From positions 310,001-374,000 of the forward strand of contig NZ_FNJU01000003.1 of NCBI RefSeq assembly GCF_900104555.1: 64,000 nt of DNA, given 5' to 3'. Each line of letters begins with the position of its first letter. Position 1 is the stretch's first letter. The notes under the pieces were generated by a model. The model saw nothing but the letters and a program-made list of their open reading frames with translations, was not told the origin of the DNA and did no database searches. A program made the translations under genes and the position numbers. Positions 27,501 to 35,933 of this stretch are shown one piece after another. Source of the DNA: Litchfieldia salsa. Lineage in GTDB: Bacteria > Bacillota > Bacilli > Bacillales > Bacillaceae_L.

Positions 27501-27654
27501 AAGCAAAACAAATAGCATCAAAAATGGTTGTTTTACCTGAACCTGTTGTTCCTGAGACAACGAATAATCTATTATTCTTTAATTCTCTAAAGTCGATGAT
27601 TTCACAATTTTTATAAGGTCCAAATGCTGTTAATGTTAATTTAATAGGTTTCAC
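24568..27654 (-). CDS. sbcC: Exonuclease SbcC (Rad50-like ATPase)
   Basis: A 1028-residue SMC-like ATPase that works with SbcD to cleave hairpins and process double-strand ends. Walker A GTTGSGKT is at about 35-42; two long coiled coils flank a zinc hook CPVCG near residue 520; the ABC signature LSGGEKFNASL and Walker B FIDEGFGSLDE are near the carboxyl end. GTG 27654 follows GGAGGGG. It is 20 bases downstream of sbcD in the usual operon order. Confidence 0.97.
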   Translation of the reverse strand: MKPIKLTLTAFGPYKNCEIIDFRELKNNRLFVVSGTTGSGKTTIFDAICFALYGTASGEDRSDTKMLRSDFAEDDTHTGVQLEFELRNRKYRILRQLSHVKEGNKSATGEKYEFFEVTSNGELPCVDRQIVSEINKKVETLLGLSQDQFSQIVMLPQGEFRKLLTSQTENKEEILRKIFKTDHYKKMSERLKEKKTRIEEVFKQEAIRRDSYINNIPAVLSLRENSSLKTVLSQEHYNVNQILKSLEDEVSFYEEQMSKDQKNYDYAYQKHDLKLAEYHIAKALNERFHVLDEKTKKIEELDTKLPEVKNKEIKYEQGERASHIRVYEEQLYTLNEELLEKTKYQQNSIFEEKEAKEQLETTTNQFEIEKGRKRDREEVTTLLTHLNGYLTEVKDIKNRKELLEELTKESNQYTNLINESTTKIEDIKKMKEELGKNIKEKESIVNQLPDIQEKHAELRERFKLIKDVIQLQEQLDTLELNVEKAEKAYNKSLEKYQQIEIEWVNSQARVLATHLHDGSACPVCGSLEHPNKASHANVIVTKEQLDSAKSETTMFETNYRTILADYRSTESQLQLKEGEVTSLKTSSIKNEESYLLQEGKRLRARLDELQNIRAQLQPLREKHDGVEIELDSITQKKVKVDEQYLETKSKYDSNKAILEEKLQNIPEDVQDLSKLENRIKEVEQLKTSLEEAWENLQKEHQNSITAYTSSKLKVEHAKMQLDEVLVRKERATLQFDQALSDAQFNTKEEYFNAKLPKEKLLLLKNEITSFKQLHSSIAQQVTELQIELKGKQRVDLSEIEQILKDLKIAYESALQAYNLSKDYKSEGEKLLFKIRNIEKQLEEHEKQLSIITDLYDVVRGQNSSKISFERYLQIEYLEQIILAANERLKDLSNGQFYLIRSDRQESRGKQSGLGLDVYDAYTGTTRDVKTLSGGEKFNASLCLALGMADVIQSFQGGVSIDTMFIDEGFGSLDEESLQKSIDTLIELQQSGRMIGVISHVQELKSSIPAILEVTKSKEGYSRTQFVLK

Positions 27655-27674
27655 AGAATCCCCTCCTTTATCGT

Positions 27675-28868
27675 TTATTTTTTCGTTACAGGCTGCTTGA
27701 ATTCCGGTTTTACTAATACGTTTTCCTCAATTAGAAACTCCTGTAATATCTCTTTAAAAATCTCCTCAGTTTCAGTCGATACTTCACTTCCTTTTACTTC
27801 TTCATAGAATGCTTTAAAAAGCGTTAAATCATCCATTTTATGTCTTTCTACTTTTCCTGCTGAATCTGACTGATTCATTTGAACAACTGGGATTTTTCGT
27901 TCAACATGCATTGCATTAGGATAAACTGAGCGGATTTTTTCCATTGGTGAAAGAACTGGTGTTTCATCAAGTAGTCGAACAAACACATAATCATCATTTC
28001 TTTCATGAGTAATGAGTTCTGCAATAGTCGCTTCTATAGTTCGTAGATTCCTTTTTGGAGTAAGTATTCGCTTCTCAACTGAAACATTTCCAATTGAATC
28101 GAGTTCAACAATTAAAAAACCTTTTTTGTGATTTTCTTCTGATATGGAGTATTTTAGTGGTGAACCCGAATATCTAATCGATTCGTTTAAGACAAAGTGT
28201 GCCTGGTGCAAATGCCCAAGTGCAGTATAGTGGAAATCTTTGAAAAATCCTGCATTTACGTGCTCTGCTCCACCAATAGCAAGCGGACGTTCAGAATCAC
28301 TTGTATTCTCTTTTTCTTCTCCATGAGGTGTAACGAATGCGTGTCCAATTAATACATGCCTTGCAGTTTTATTGAGATTAGATACAATGTTCTGTGTTAA
28401 TTTTTTCATTGCATCATTATGTGTACGTATTTCTTCATCATTAAATAAATGTCGAATAATGCTAGGGTCGGTATAAGGTATTAAATGAAAGTGAACTTCA
28501 CCGTGTTCGTCATTTAAAATAATCGGATCAACTTCTTTATTAACTTGTCCTTGTACATAGTAACCATTATTTTTCATTATCTTACTTCCAAAATGTAATC
28601 GCCCTGGACTATCATGGTTTCCAGCAACTGCTAGTACTGGGATGTTTAAATCGATGACGATTTTCTCTAAAGTCTTATCTAGTAAATGAACTGCTTCCGT
28701 AGGTGGAACAGCCCTGTCATATAAGTCTCCAGCTATAATGACTGCATCTGGCTTTTCTTTTTCAACTTCATTAATAAACTGCTGCAAAACGTATTCTTGA
28801 TCTTCGGTCATATAAATGCCTTGTACTAATTTCCCTAAGTGCCAATCTGCTGTATGAAAAAATTTCAT
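27675..28868 (-). CDS. sbcD: Exonuclease SbcD (Mre11-like nuclease)
   Basis: A 397-residue metallophosphoesterase subunit of the SbcCD complex. Metal-binding motifs in order: HTADWHLG (residues 5-12), GDLYDR (about 47-52), GNHDSPGR (about 83-90), GHAFVT and GHLHQAHF (about 218-225). The remainder is the capping and SbcC-interacting region. First gene of the sbcDC operon; the 155-bp repeat lies just upstream. Confidence 0.97.
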   Translation of the reverse strand: MKFFHTADWHLGKLVQGIYMTEDQEYVLQQFINEVEKEKPDAVIIAGDLYDRAVPPTEAVHLLDKTLEKIVIDLNIPVLAVAGNHDSPGRLHFGSKIMKNNGYYVQGQVNKEVDPIILNDEHGEVHFHLIPYTDPSIIRHLFNDEEIRTHNDAMKKLTQNIVSNLNKTARHVLIGHAFVTPHGEEKENTSDSERPLAIGGAEHVNAGFFKDFHYTALGHLHQAHFVLNESIRYSGSPLKYSISEENHKKGFLIVELDSIGNVSVEKRILTPKRNLRTIEATIAELITHERNDDYVFVRLLDETPVLSPMEKIRSVYPNAMHVERKIPVVQMNQSDSAGKVERHKMDDLTLFKAFYEEVKGSEVSTETEEIFKEILQEFLIEENVLVKPEFKQPVTKK

Positions 28869-28936
28869 TTAATCCTCTCCTATGTTTAAAGTGTTTTACC
28901 GGATAAGTAGAGTTATATATTTTACTATCATACACT

Positions 28937-29094
28937 ATAAGAAAAGCGGAAGCGCCTTGTTCAGTCCCGACAGGCATAAGGCAAAGCACGTAGGAAATCT
29001 TGTTTTCCGTAGTGATTTGACTTATGACCACGAGGGGCTAGGCGCTGGAGCTAGACACTAAATCTGAGTACGAAATTTTTATGCTTTCTTATCT
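28937..29094. repeat. 155-bp intergenic repeat, copy 1
   Basis: Begins ATAAGAAAAGCGGAAGCGCC and ends GGCGCTGGAGCTAGACAC plus TGCTTTCTTATC, so its ends are partly complementary. The block at 42267-42424 is the same sequence in reverse orientation with about 85 percent identity by eye. No coding content; upstream of sbcD and past the HAD gene terminator. Confidence 0.85.
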
Positions 29095-29098
29095 TTTC

Positions 29099-29136
29099 AA
29101 AAAGGACTATGTCGCTTAAACAACATAGTCCTTTTC
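29099..29136 (-). terminator. Terminator of the HAD phosphatase gene
   Basis: AAAAGGACTATGT and ACATAGTCCTTTT perfect 13-bp stem, 24 bases past the stop. Confidence 0.9.
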
Positions 29137-29159
29137 TATTTCCATTTAAACATTAAATA

Positions 29160-29960
29160 CTATAGTAATGCTAGAATATTTTTAATAGCGTGAGATACGC
29201 CACTTTCATTATTACTTTTGGTTATATGTGTTGCTTTTTCTTTAATTTCTTCTGGTGCATTGTCCATCGCAAAGGAAAGTGTGGATATTTCAAATTGTGA
29301 AAGGTCGTTTCCTCCATCTCCAAAAGAGTAAATTTCAGAGTAAGTTACCCCAGTGATTTGCTCATAACGTCTTATGGCTTTTCCTTTTTGAGCTTCTGAA
29401 GAAGTGATTTCTATATTATTAGGGAATGAAGAAGAACAAGAAATCGATGATAATGGATTCAATCTTTTCCTTACTCCCTCAATTCGGACGCTTTGATCTT
29501 CTTCAACCCATGCAATTAACTTATAAATTTTAAGATCTTTTAGGTTTAAGATACTTTCATAATCTTGTTGTTCAAACATTCTCTGTATTTCTTCATTACT
29601 TCTACCGCGGAGTTGTGGCAATGTACAAGGAAACCCGCCTTGGTTAGTATAAACTAGAATACCGACTTGAAATTCTTTTAGAAGAAGGATTAGTTCTTTA
29701 TACAAACCTGTTGATAAGGTAGTTTCATATAGGGTTTCCCCAGTTTCAGAGAAAATCATCGAACCATTTAAGCAAAAAATCGGACAAGAAAGTTCTGAAA
29801 CACCTTCTATTTTAATCACATCTTTATATTGACGACCTGTATTAATGATTACATCATGACCTTTATTTTTTAATTCTTGAACGACCATTTTGTCCTCATC
29901 TGAAATAATATGTTCTGTATTTAGTAAAGTTCCATCTAGATCAATTGATACACATTTCAT
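29160..29960 (-). CDS. Cof-type HAD-superfamily phosphatase
   Basis: A 266-residue HAD hydrolase of the Cof/YkrA group. Motif I DLDGTLLN (Asp7/Asp9), motif II NTGR (about 41-44), Lys in QKGKAIRRY (near 197), motif IV GDGGND (about 216-221). The C2-type cap lies between motifs II and III. Members dephosphorylate sugar phosphates, FMN or pyridoxal phosphate; the substrate cannot be told. Start ATG 29960 has AAGGGAG. Confidence 0.9.
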   Translation of the reverse strand: MKCVSIDLDGTLLNTEHIISDEDKMVVQELKNKGHDVIINTGRQYKDVIKIEGVSELSCPIFCLNGSMIFSETGETLYETTLSTGLYKELILLLKEFQVGILVYTNQGGFPCTLPQLRGRSNEEIQRMFEQQDYESILNLKDLKIYKLIAWVEEDQSVRIEGVRKRLNPLSSISCSSSFPNNIEITSSEAQKGKAIRRYEQITGVTYSEIYSFGDGGNDLSQFEISTLSFAMDNAPEEIKEKATHITKSNNESGVSHAIKNILALL

Positions 29961-29995
29961 AATGTATTCTCCCTTTTAAAAACGATCTTTTAAGA

Positions 29996-30204
29996 AAGCT
30001 GTTTTCATATAGATTGTTGTTTTAAACCCGTAGGCTGAATACACTCCGCGTCCGGCGGGTGACCAGTGAGCCTCCTCGTCGCTAAAGCTCCTGTGGGGTC
30101 TCACTTTGGCCACTGATCCCGCAGAAGTCTACGTGTATTCAGCCTGCTTGTCACTACTATTTCAATATTATATGTCTAAACAACAAACTTTGAGAAAACA
30201 ACCT
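29996..30204. repeat. 210-bp palindromic intergenic element, copy 1
   Basis: Outer ends AAGCTGTTTTC and GAAAACAACCTT are imperfect inverted repeats; inside, AGGCTGAATACAC and GTGTATTCAGCCT form a second perfect inverted pair around a GC-rich core. The same element in opposite orientation is at 50774-50984. CTTTTAAGAAA occurs on both sides of this copy (about 29987 and 30203), possibly a duplicated target. No coding capacity. Confidence 0.85.
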
Positions 30205-30255
30205 TTTAAGAAAAATACTACCAATAGTATTGATTATTTTCAAGCTTTATTCGAG

Positions 30256-30879
30256 TTATGCCTGGACCTCGTTCTTAAGTTCGGAGACTTTATCTTGTTC
30301 CATTTCTTTGATCGGTGATCTTTTGTATCTACCGATCAAACTACTTGCAATAACAATAGTTAATACAGAAAACAGTGCTTTTGACCAGCCCACGATTGAA
30401 ATTGCTGCTAGAATAATTAACGAATCGCATATGAATATAACTAACCCTCGATTTATTCCTAATTTATTCTCAAAGAATAAACCTAAAATATGAATTCCAC
30501 CTAGAGAAGACCCATTGTTTAAAACAAGAGTTACACCTATTCCAATTAAAAGACCTGATATAATTGAGGCGGTGAACATATTAATCTCAAAAGTCGGAAT
30601 CCATATGTCTAGTAAATCACGAATAAAGGAGATTGCTGTAATGGATAGTAAACTAGAGATGGTAAACCACTTTCCTAATTGTTGAATGGAGATAATAAAG
30701 AAGGGTAAATTCACGAGAAAGAACCAGATTCCCCAGGATCCTTCATTTAGATAAGAAATGATCGTTGCAATTCCAGCAGTCCCTCCAAAAGTCAATAAAC
30801 TAAGTGAAAGAAGCTTTATTCCGAACGAGGTGAGCAATAGACCGAGAAAAACAAAGGATAGCTTTTTTAATATATTCAT
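30256..30879 (-). CDS. YitT-family membrane protein, short form
   Basis: A 207-residue integral membrane protein with about five or six hydrophobic helices. LTFGGTAGIATIISYL (about 28-43) and NNGSSLGGIHIL (about 122-133) are the repeated G-rich motifs of the YitT/UPF0750 family. The usual cytoplasmic DUF2179 domain (about 80 residues) is absent, and the protein ends in a charged tail. Function unknown. Start ATG 30879 with GGAGGG. Confidence 0.85.
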   Translation of the reverse strand: MNILKKLSFVFLGLLLTSFGIKLLSLSLLTFGGTAGIATIISYLNEGSWGIWFFLVNLPFFIISIQQLGKWFTISSLLSITAISFIRDLLDIWIPTFEINMFTASIISGLLIGIGVTLVLNNGSSLGGIHILGLFFENKLGINRGLVIFICDSLIILAAISIVGWSKALFSVLTIVIASSLIGRYKRSPIKEMEQDKVSELKNEVQA

Positions 30880-30981
30880 TGATTCCCTCCAAAAATACAG
30901 TTATTATTTAAATTTAACGATTTTTGACCAAACGGTCAATAGATATAGAATTAGTCAATTTAATCAAAACTTTTAGATAGT

Positions 30982-31488
30982 TTAATCTTTGATAAATATT
31001 TGTAGTTCCCGGTAGATTTTCACGATTTCATCAAGTTTCATTCTAACTAAACCACTGGAGGATGGAGCAACAAAGTCATGTACTCCATGTACTACTTGTT
31101 CTTGTTGAATTCCCCAAGGACTCCTCTTTTTCTTTCCGTATTCAAGGTAGACTCCTTTTCCAACAAAGCAAACGACCTTTGGTCTGTAAATAGATATTTT
31201 TTGTTTAAGGAGCACCTTACCCTCTTCATATTCTTCTGTGGTTATTTCATCAGCTGCTTTGGTTGGTCTACTGACTATATTAGTAAGACCAAATCCTAGC
31301 TCTAACAGTTTATAGTCTTCATTCGGTTCAAACTTCCTTGGGGTTATTCCTGATTGGGATAGAATTGTCCAAAAACGATTGTTTGGATTGGCAAAATGAT
31401 GGCCAGTTTCACTGGAACGTATGCTTGGGTTAAACCCTACAAAAAGAATTTTCAAACCATACTCTACATAATCCTGAATGGGTTCCAT
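30982..31488 (-). CDS. mug: G:T/U mismatch-specific DNA glycosylase
   Basis: A 168-residue uracil-DNA glycosylase superfamily member. Motif 1 GFNPSIRSS (about 18-26) and motif 2 PSSSGLVRM (about 142-150) match Mug, and NRFW (about 37-40) and GLTNIV fall between them. It removes uracil or thymine opposite G in base excision repair. Ribosome binding site GAAGGAAAG precedes ATG 31488. Confidence 0.9.
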   Translation of the reverse strand: MEPIQDYVEYGLKILFVGFNPSIRSSETGHHFANPNNRFWTILSQSGITPRKFEPNEDYKLLELGFGLTNIVSRPTKAADEITTEEYEEGKVLLKQKISIYRPKVVCFVGKGVYLEYGKKKRSPWGIQQEQVVHGVHDFVAPSSSGLVRMKLDEIVKIYRELQIFIKD

Positions 31489-31566
31489 CTTTCCTTCTCT
31501 CCGTCCTATATCTTCATTAGTTTTTGATTATATAGTATGCCTTTTATTTAGTTTCTTATATGTAAA

Positions 31567-31596
31567 AAAGCAGTGAGGTCATCAAACCCCACTACT
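31567..31596 (-). terminator. Terminator of glnA
   Basis: AGCAGTG.GGT and ACC.CACTACT arms; the minus strand continues GCTTTTTTAC. Confidence 0.8.
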
Positions 31597-31600
31597 TCGA

Positions 31601-32965
31601 TTAAAACTTTGATTGATAATTAACTAACTCCCAAGTATGAACAGCTGTACGATAACTATCCCACTCAGCTTTCTTTAATGCTACATATTCACCATAAACA
31701 TGTTTACCCAGTGTTTTAATGCCGATTTCAGCATTTTCTAACTCTGCTACTGCTGCTTCTAAGCTACCTGGTAAGTTTTCAATCCCTAAACCAAAGCGCT
31801 CTTCTTCTGACATATGGAAAATATCTTCGTCAATGGATGCTGGAGCCGTTAACTTCTTTTCAATTCCATCAAGTCCTGCAGATGCAATCACAGCAAATGC
31901 TAAGTATGGATTTGCTGATGGATCTGGACAACGAAGTTCAACACGTGTTGCCATTCCACGTTTTGCTGGAATACGAATTAATGCTGAACGATTTGAAGGT
32001 GACCATGCAATATAACATGGTGCTTCATAACCAGGAACAAGACGCTTATATGAGTTAACTAGAGGATTGGTAACTGCTACAAAGCTCTTCACGTTATCAA
32101 TCACACCTGCGATAAACTGATATGCTTGTTCTGAAAGTTGATGTTTGCCGTTCTCATCAAAAAATAAGTTTTCGCCATCTTTAAAGAATGACATATTTAC
32201 ATGCATCCCTGATCCATTAATTCCAAAAACAGGTTTTGGCATAAATGTTGCGTGTAATCCAAACTGATTTGCAATTGTTTTAACAACCCATTTGTATGTA
32301 GTTGCTAAATCAGCCGCTCCTAATGCGTCCGCATATTTAAAGTTAATTTCATGTTGTCCTTCTGCAACCTCATGATGAGATGCTTCAATTGTTAAGCCCA
32401 TTGCTTTTAATGCTTTATATATTTCTAAGCGTACACGCTCACCATAATCTTTTGGAGATGGCTCAAAATAACCACCATTATCACCTAATTCAAATGTTGG
32501 GTTACCATTTTCATCTGCTTTGAATAAGAAGAACTCTAGTTCAGGTCCGACAGAGATAGTATATCCCTTGTTTGCCGCACGCTCAACAGTCTTTTTTAGG
32601 ACGTTACGTGTGTCCCCTTCAAATAATGATCCATCAGGATTTGCTGCTGAACATAAAAAGCGTGCTTCTGCATACCCTTCTTCAACGCTCCAAGGTAAGA
32701 CAGCAAAAGTTGATAGATCAGGAATTAAATAAAGATCCGATTTATTTATAGGTGAGAATCCTTTAATTGATGAGCCATCAAACATCATTTTCCCTTCAAC
32801 TACATCTTCTAGTTGTGCAGCAGTAACTGTTACATGCTTTAAAATACCTTCAATATCAACAAATTGAAGATGTAATAGTTCAACTGATTTCGTTTTAATT
32901 GTTTCTTTAATCGCTTCTAAAGTAATTGTGGAATTGTTTGTTTGGGATACAATAGTTTCTGACAT
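31601..32965 (-). CDS. glnA: Glutamine synthetase, type I
   Basis: A 454-residue type I enzyme that joins ammonia to glutamate with ATP. Seen: FDGSSIKGF (about 63-71), metal-binding E in VGPELEFFLF and HHEVAEGQHEI, NGSGMHVNMSFF ATP/Glu site, and the R-rich NRSALIRIP segment. The length (near 445) and lack of the extra GSI-beta insertion point to the alpha form, controlled by feedback rather than adenylylation. It is not preceded by glnR as in B. subtilis. A GlnR/TnrA box sits at the start of transcription. Confidence 0.95.
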   Translation of the reverse strand: MSETIVSQTNNSTITLEAIKETIKTKSVELLHLQFVDIEGILKHVTVTAAQLEDVVEGKMMFDGSSIKGFSPINKSDLYLIPDLSTFAVLPWSVEEGYAEARFLCSAANPDGSLFEGDTRNVLKKTVERAANKGYTISVGPELEFFLFKADENGNPTFELGDNGGYFEPSPKDYGERVRLEIYKALKAMGLTIEASHHEVAEGQHEINFKYADALGAADLATTYKWVVKTIANQFGLHATFMPKPVFGINGSGMHVNMSFFKDGENLFFDENGKHQLSEQAYQFIAGVIDNVKSFVAVTNPLVNSYKRLVPGYEAPCYIAWSPSNRSALIRIPAKRGMATRVELRCPDPSANPYLAFAVIASAGLDGIEKKLTAPASIDEDIFHMSEEERFGLGIENLPGSLEAAVAELENAEIGIKTLGKHVYGEYVALKKAEWDSYRTAVHTWELVNYQSKF

Positions 32966-32986
32966 GTTTGATTACCTCTCATTCAA

Positions 32987-33003
32987 TGTAATATTATCTG
33001 ACA
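32987..33003 (-). promoter_or_regulatory. GlnR/TnrA box in the glnA leader
   Basis: TGTAATATTATCTGACA matches the consensus TGTNA-N7-TNACA in every fixed position. It lies immediately after the expected transcription start, where bound GlnR or TnrA would repress when nitrogen is plentiful. The site is read directly; its regulator is from known biology of these factors. Confidence 0.8.
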
Positions 33004-33011
33004 ATAAATTT

Positions 33012-33040
33012 ATTATATTGAATTTATAATAGTTTGACAA
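33012..33040 (-). promoter_or_regulatory. glnA promoter (sigma-A type)
   Basis: On the minus strand TTGTCA (33040-33035), a 17-base spacer and TATAAT (33017-33012) give a near-perfect vegetative promoter, with transcription expected near 33005. Confidence 0.75.
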
Positions 33041-33236
33041 TCTTTTTTTCTATAAAATTTGCATTTTTATGAACTTTTTTGTAGAAAGCGTTATCATAGT
33101 GTCTAAATATGTAAAAATATAGGAATATTAATAGAATTTTATGCATTTTTATACAAAGGTTTATTATTTTTAATTTTTATATTATTTATGTTACGGTTAT
33201 ATATATACAAAAAAGGCTATTATAGGAGGTTACTCC

Positions 33237-35150
33237 ATGCAACAATATGACTTACAAATACTGCTTAAAGACTATTATCCTTTCGATCTCTTATCGGAAA
33301 ACCAATTAAATGAAGTGGTTACAAACGCAAGAAGAGTCCAATTTAAAAAAGGTGAGTTTCTATTTCGTGAGGAAGAATCAATTGAAGAATTAGATTTATA
33401 CTTTTTGGTTAGCGGTCTTTCGAAAAATATATTGCACCAATCGAACGGAAAACAAGTTTCATTAAGATATTATTACCCAGGAGACATTGTTGGATTAATG
33501 GTAATGTTTACGAGTGGAGAACTCAATTTTTCTGTTCAGGCATTAGAGGATTGTTCAGTGTTCAAGCTTAGTAAAGCTCATTTTTTCGAAATTATGTTAG
33601 TTAATCCTACATTCTCAAAGGTGATTTGGGAAAGTATCGGAGAAAGAATGAAGACATTATACAACGAAATAAAAAGTAATACTGCCAGTGACGAAGATGA
33701 GAATATACGCTTGTTAAGTACTAGGGTCAAAACATTTATGGATACTCCCTACTTCATTTCACCTAATGAGCCCATGACACAAGCTGCCAGATTGATGAAG
33801 GAACATCAATTAAGCGGTCTAATCGTAAGAGATGTTGGTCAGAAAACGCTTGGAACCTTATCATATATAGATATTTTAAGGTTTATTTCTGAAGGGAATC
33901 TAAATGATTTGGTCGAGAATTGGTATAATAAAAGGTTCTTCAAAGTAAATGACGATACTTTCACGTATGAAGCGTTGGCATACTTTAAATACGACTACAT
34001 ACAAATTATTCCAGTATATAACCAAAATAGAATTATTGGTATGGTCACCCCCCGCTCATTTTTGAATTTGAATAACTCAAATTTTCTTGAATTATCTTAC
34101 AGGGTACTAACAACTAAGAAAATTGAAGAATTAAAAGAGTTAGGTACAAACAGAGATGCTATGTTTCAATCATTCATTAACGAGTTATTGGATAATGAAA
34201 GCCTAGCCTACGATGTAACTGAGGTTATTTCAAATCATAATGATACGATTCACCGACAGTTGATTAAACTGACTGAACTTGAGATGAAAGACGAAGGTTA
34301 TGGAAATCCACCTGTAAATTACTGTTTTATTACGATGGGTAGTCAAGCAAGATCGGAACAGGGTTTCAGTACTGATCAAGATAATGGATTAATTATCGAT
34401 AACTTTGATCATTTGGAGAACTCTCAGTTCATCCATCATTATTTTCAAACTTTTGCAACTAAGCTGAATGCTTATTTAAATGAGGTTGGTTTCCCAGAAT
34501 GTACAGGGAAAATTATGGCGAAAGAATTAAAATGGAGAAAATCATTAAATCAGTGGAAAAACGAAATTGCGTCATGGAAAAAAGAATTAGACGCGGAAGA
34601 AATTCAAAGTTTTACAATGTTTTATGATTTCAGACCAATTTTTGGAGATTTTTCAATTGCTGAAGAAATCCGGACATTTCTTACTGAGAAAGTAAAAGGC
34701 TCAAATCTGTTACAATATATGCTTGTCAAAGATTCTCTTAAATGGAAGATTCCAGTAAGTCCACTAGGTTTAATGAACCTTAATCAAAAGAATAAAAAGA
34801 TTGATATAAAAAAGATTGGCTTAATACAAATCATAAATACCGTTCGAATATACGCTATAAAATATGGTATTGAAGAGGTAAATACGATAAAAAGACTTCA
34901 TCGCTTGAAAGAAATTAAAGCGATGCATCCTCGAGATGTTGAAAATGCCAAGACAGCTCTTCATTATCTTCAGCATTATCGGCTTAAGCAGAATATTTTA
35001 CAGCTATCAAATGGTTTTCCTGTTTCCAATGAAATTAAAATACAAGATTTGTCCAAAGAGGATAAATGGAAACTAAAGGAAGCGATTCAAATTGCTAATA
35101 GAATGCAACAGGCTACAAAGATTACCTTGAATCGAACAAGAGGTGTCTAA
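33237..35150 (+). CDS. cNMP-binding / CBS-pair / DUF294 nucleotidyltransferase-like regulator
   Basis: A 637-residue soluble multidomain protein: a cyclic-nucleotide-binding fold (about 15-130), a CBS pair (about 165-285), a GlnD-like nucleotidyltransferase core with GSQARSEQG and DQDN (motif near 368-384), then the DUF294 C-terminal substrate-binding-like domain to about 620. The layout senses a small nucleotide and could nucleotidylate a partner. It is divergent from glnA, 270 bases away, and the next gene begins one base after its stop. DUF294/exonuclease pairs elsewhere lie next to acetate or solute transport genes; the link to glnA is new to me. Confidence 0.85.
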   Translation: MQQYDLQILLKDYYPFDLLSENQLNEVVTNARRVQFKKGEFLFREEESIEELDLYFLVSGLSKNILHQSNGKQVSLRYYYPGDIVGLMVMFTSGELNFSVQALEDCSVFKLSKAHFFEIMLVNPTFSKVIWESIGERMKTLYNEIKSNTASDEDENIRLLSTRVKTFMDTPYFISPNEPMTQAARLMKEHQLSGLIVRDVGQKTLGTLSYIDILRFISEGNLNDLVENWYNKRFFKVNDDTFTYEALAYFKYDYIQIIPVYNQNRIIGMVTPRSFLNLNNSNFLELSYRVLTTKKIEELKELGTNRDAMFQSFINELLDNESLAYDVTEVISNHNDTIHRQLIKLTELEMKDEGYGNPPVNYCFITMGSQARSEQGFSTDQDNGLIIDNFDHLENSQFIHHYFQTFATKLNAYLNEVGFPECTGKIMAKELKWRKSLNQWKNEIASWKKELDAEEIQSFTMFYDFRPIFGDFSIAEEIRTFLTEKVKGSNLLQYMLVKDSLKWKIPVSPLGLMNLNQKNKKIDIKKIGLIQIINTVRIYAIKYGIEEVNTIKRLHRLKEIKAMHPRDVENAKTALHYLQHYRLKQNILQLSNGFPVSNEIKIQDLSKEDKWKLKEAIQIANRMQQATKITLNRTRGV

Positions 35151-35870
35151 ATGCCAGTAGATATAAAAATATTGGAATACTATTTTTGGAAACAATATAC
35201 AATTAAACATAAGATCAAAAAAGTTAAGAAACAACTAGCTTTGGAACCAATCGCTGCAAAAATTGACGAATATAATAGGGTATTGATTAACAGTAATGAA
35301 GAGGACTTTTCAAAACAAACTTTTACAGTGTTTGATTTAGAAACGACTGGTTTTTTCCCTGAATTAGGAGATGAAATTATTTCTATAGGTGCGGTAAAAA
35401 TAAAAAATAATAAAGTGATCTATGCAGATACTTTTTATAAATTAGTCAAACCACTTAGTAAGGTATCCAAACTTACAAAACAACTAACCGGTTTAACAAA
35501 TACTGAGCTCAATCAAAGTAGTTATTTTCCTGAAATTTTATATGACTTTCTAGAATTTAGTGAAGAATCGATTTTGGTCGCTCACCCAGCTACCTTTGAT
35601 ATCCCATTTTTAAGATCATCTATTAAGGCTTGGAACTTACCTTATTTTTCACCTATAAGTATTGACTCTCATTCGTTAGCGAATTCTCTACATCCTTCCC
35701 AAAATAATTACTTGGATCACTTAATCAAAAAGTATCATATTAAACAAAGGAAAAGACACCATGCATTAAACGATTCGATTATGACTGCTGAGATTTTCGA
35801 AAAGCTATTAGAAGAATGTAAAAAAAACTCATCTTCACTTACAGAACTAATAACCTTAAATAATCTATAA
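35151..35870 (+). CDS. DEDDh 3'-5' exonuclease paired with the DUF294 protein
   Basis: A 239-residue DnaQ-like nuclease: ExoI DLET (Asp62, Glu64), ExoII HPATFD (Asp150), ExoIII HHALND (His203, Asp208). Residues 1-55 precede the nuclease domain and are helical and basic. ATG 35151 directly follows the upstream stop (zero spacing), so translation is coupled. Chromosomal proofreading is unlikely; a role in nucleotide or RNA/DNA end processing under the control of the upstream sensor is suggested by the pairing only. Confidence 0.88.
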   Translation: MPVDIKILEYYFWKQYTIKHKIKKVKKQLALEPIAAKIDEYNRVLINSNEEDFSKQTFTVFDLETTGFFPELGDEIISIGAVKIKNNKVIYADTFYKLVKPLSKVSKLTKQLTGLTNTELNQSSYFPEILYDFLEFSEESILVAHPATFDIPFLRSSIKAWNLPYFSPISIDSHSLANSLHPSQNNYLDHLIKKYHIKQRKRHHALNDSIMTAEIFEKLLEECKKNSSSLTELITLNNL

Positions 35871-35881
35871 GTTGGATTAGA

Positions 35882-35931
35882 AGCATCATAACGCTAGGCT
35901 GTATTTTAGAATACATTAGCGTTATGATGAA
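35882..35931. terminator. Bidirectional terminator
   Basis: CATCATAACGCTA and TAGCGTTATGATG form a perfect 13-bp outer stem; TGTATT and AATACA continue it inside. It separates the convergent exonuclease and GGCT-like genes. Confidence 0.9.
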
Positions 35932-35933
35932 AC

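Noticed and set aside
31837-32058. + strand frames inside glnA
   Set aside because: Shadows of a highly conserved gene; no start signals.
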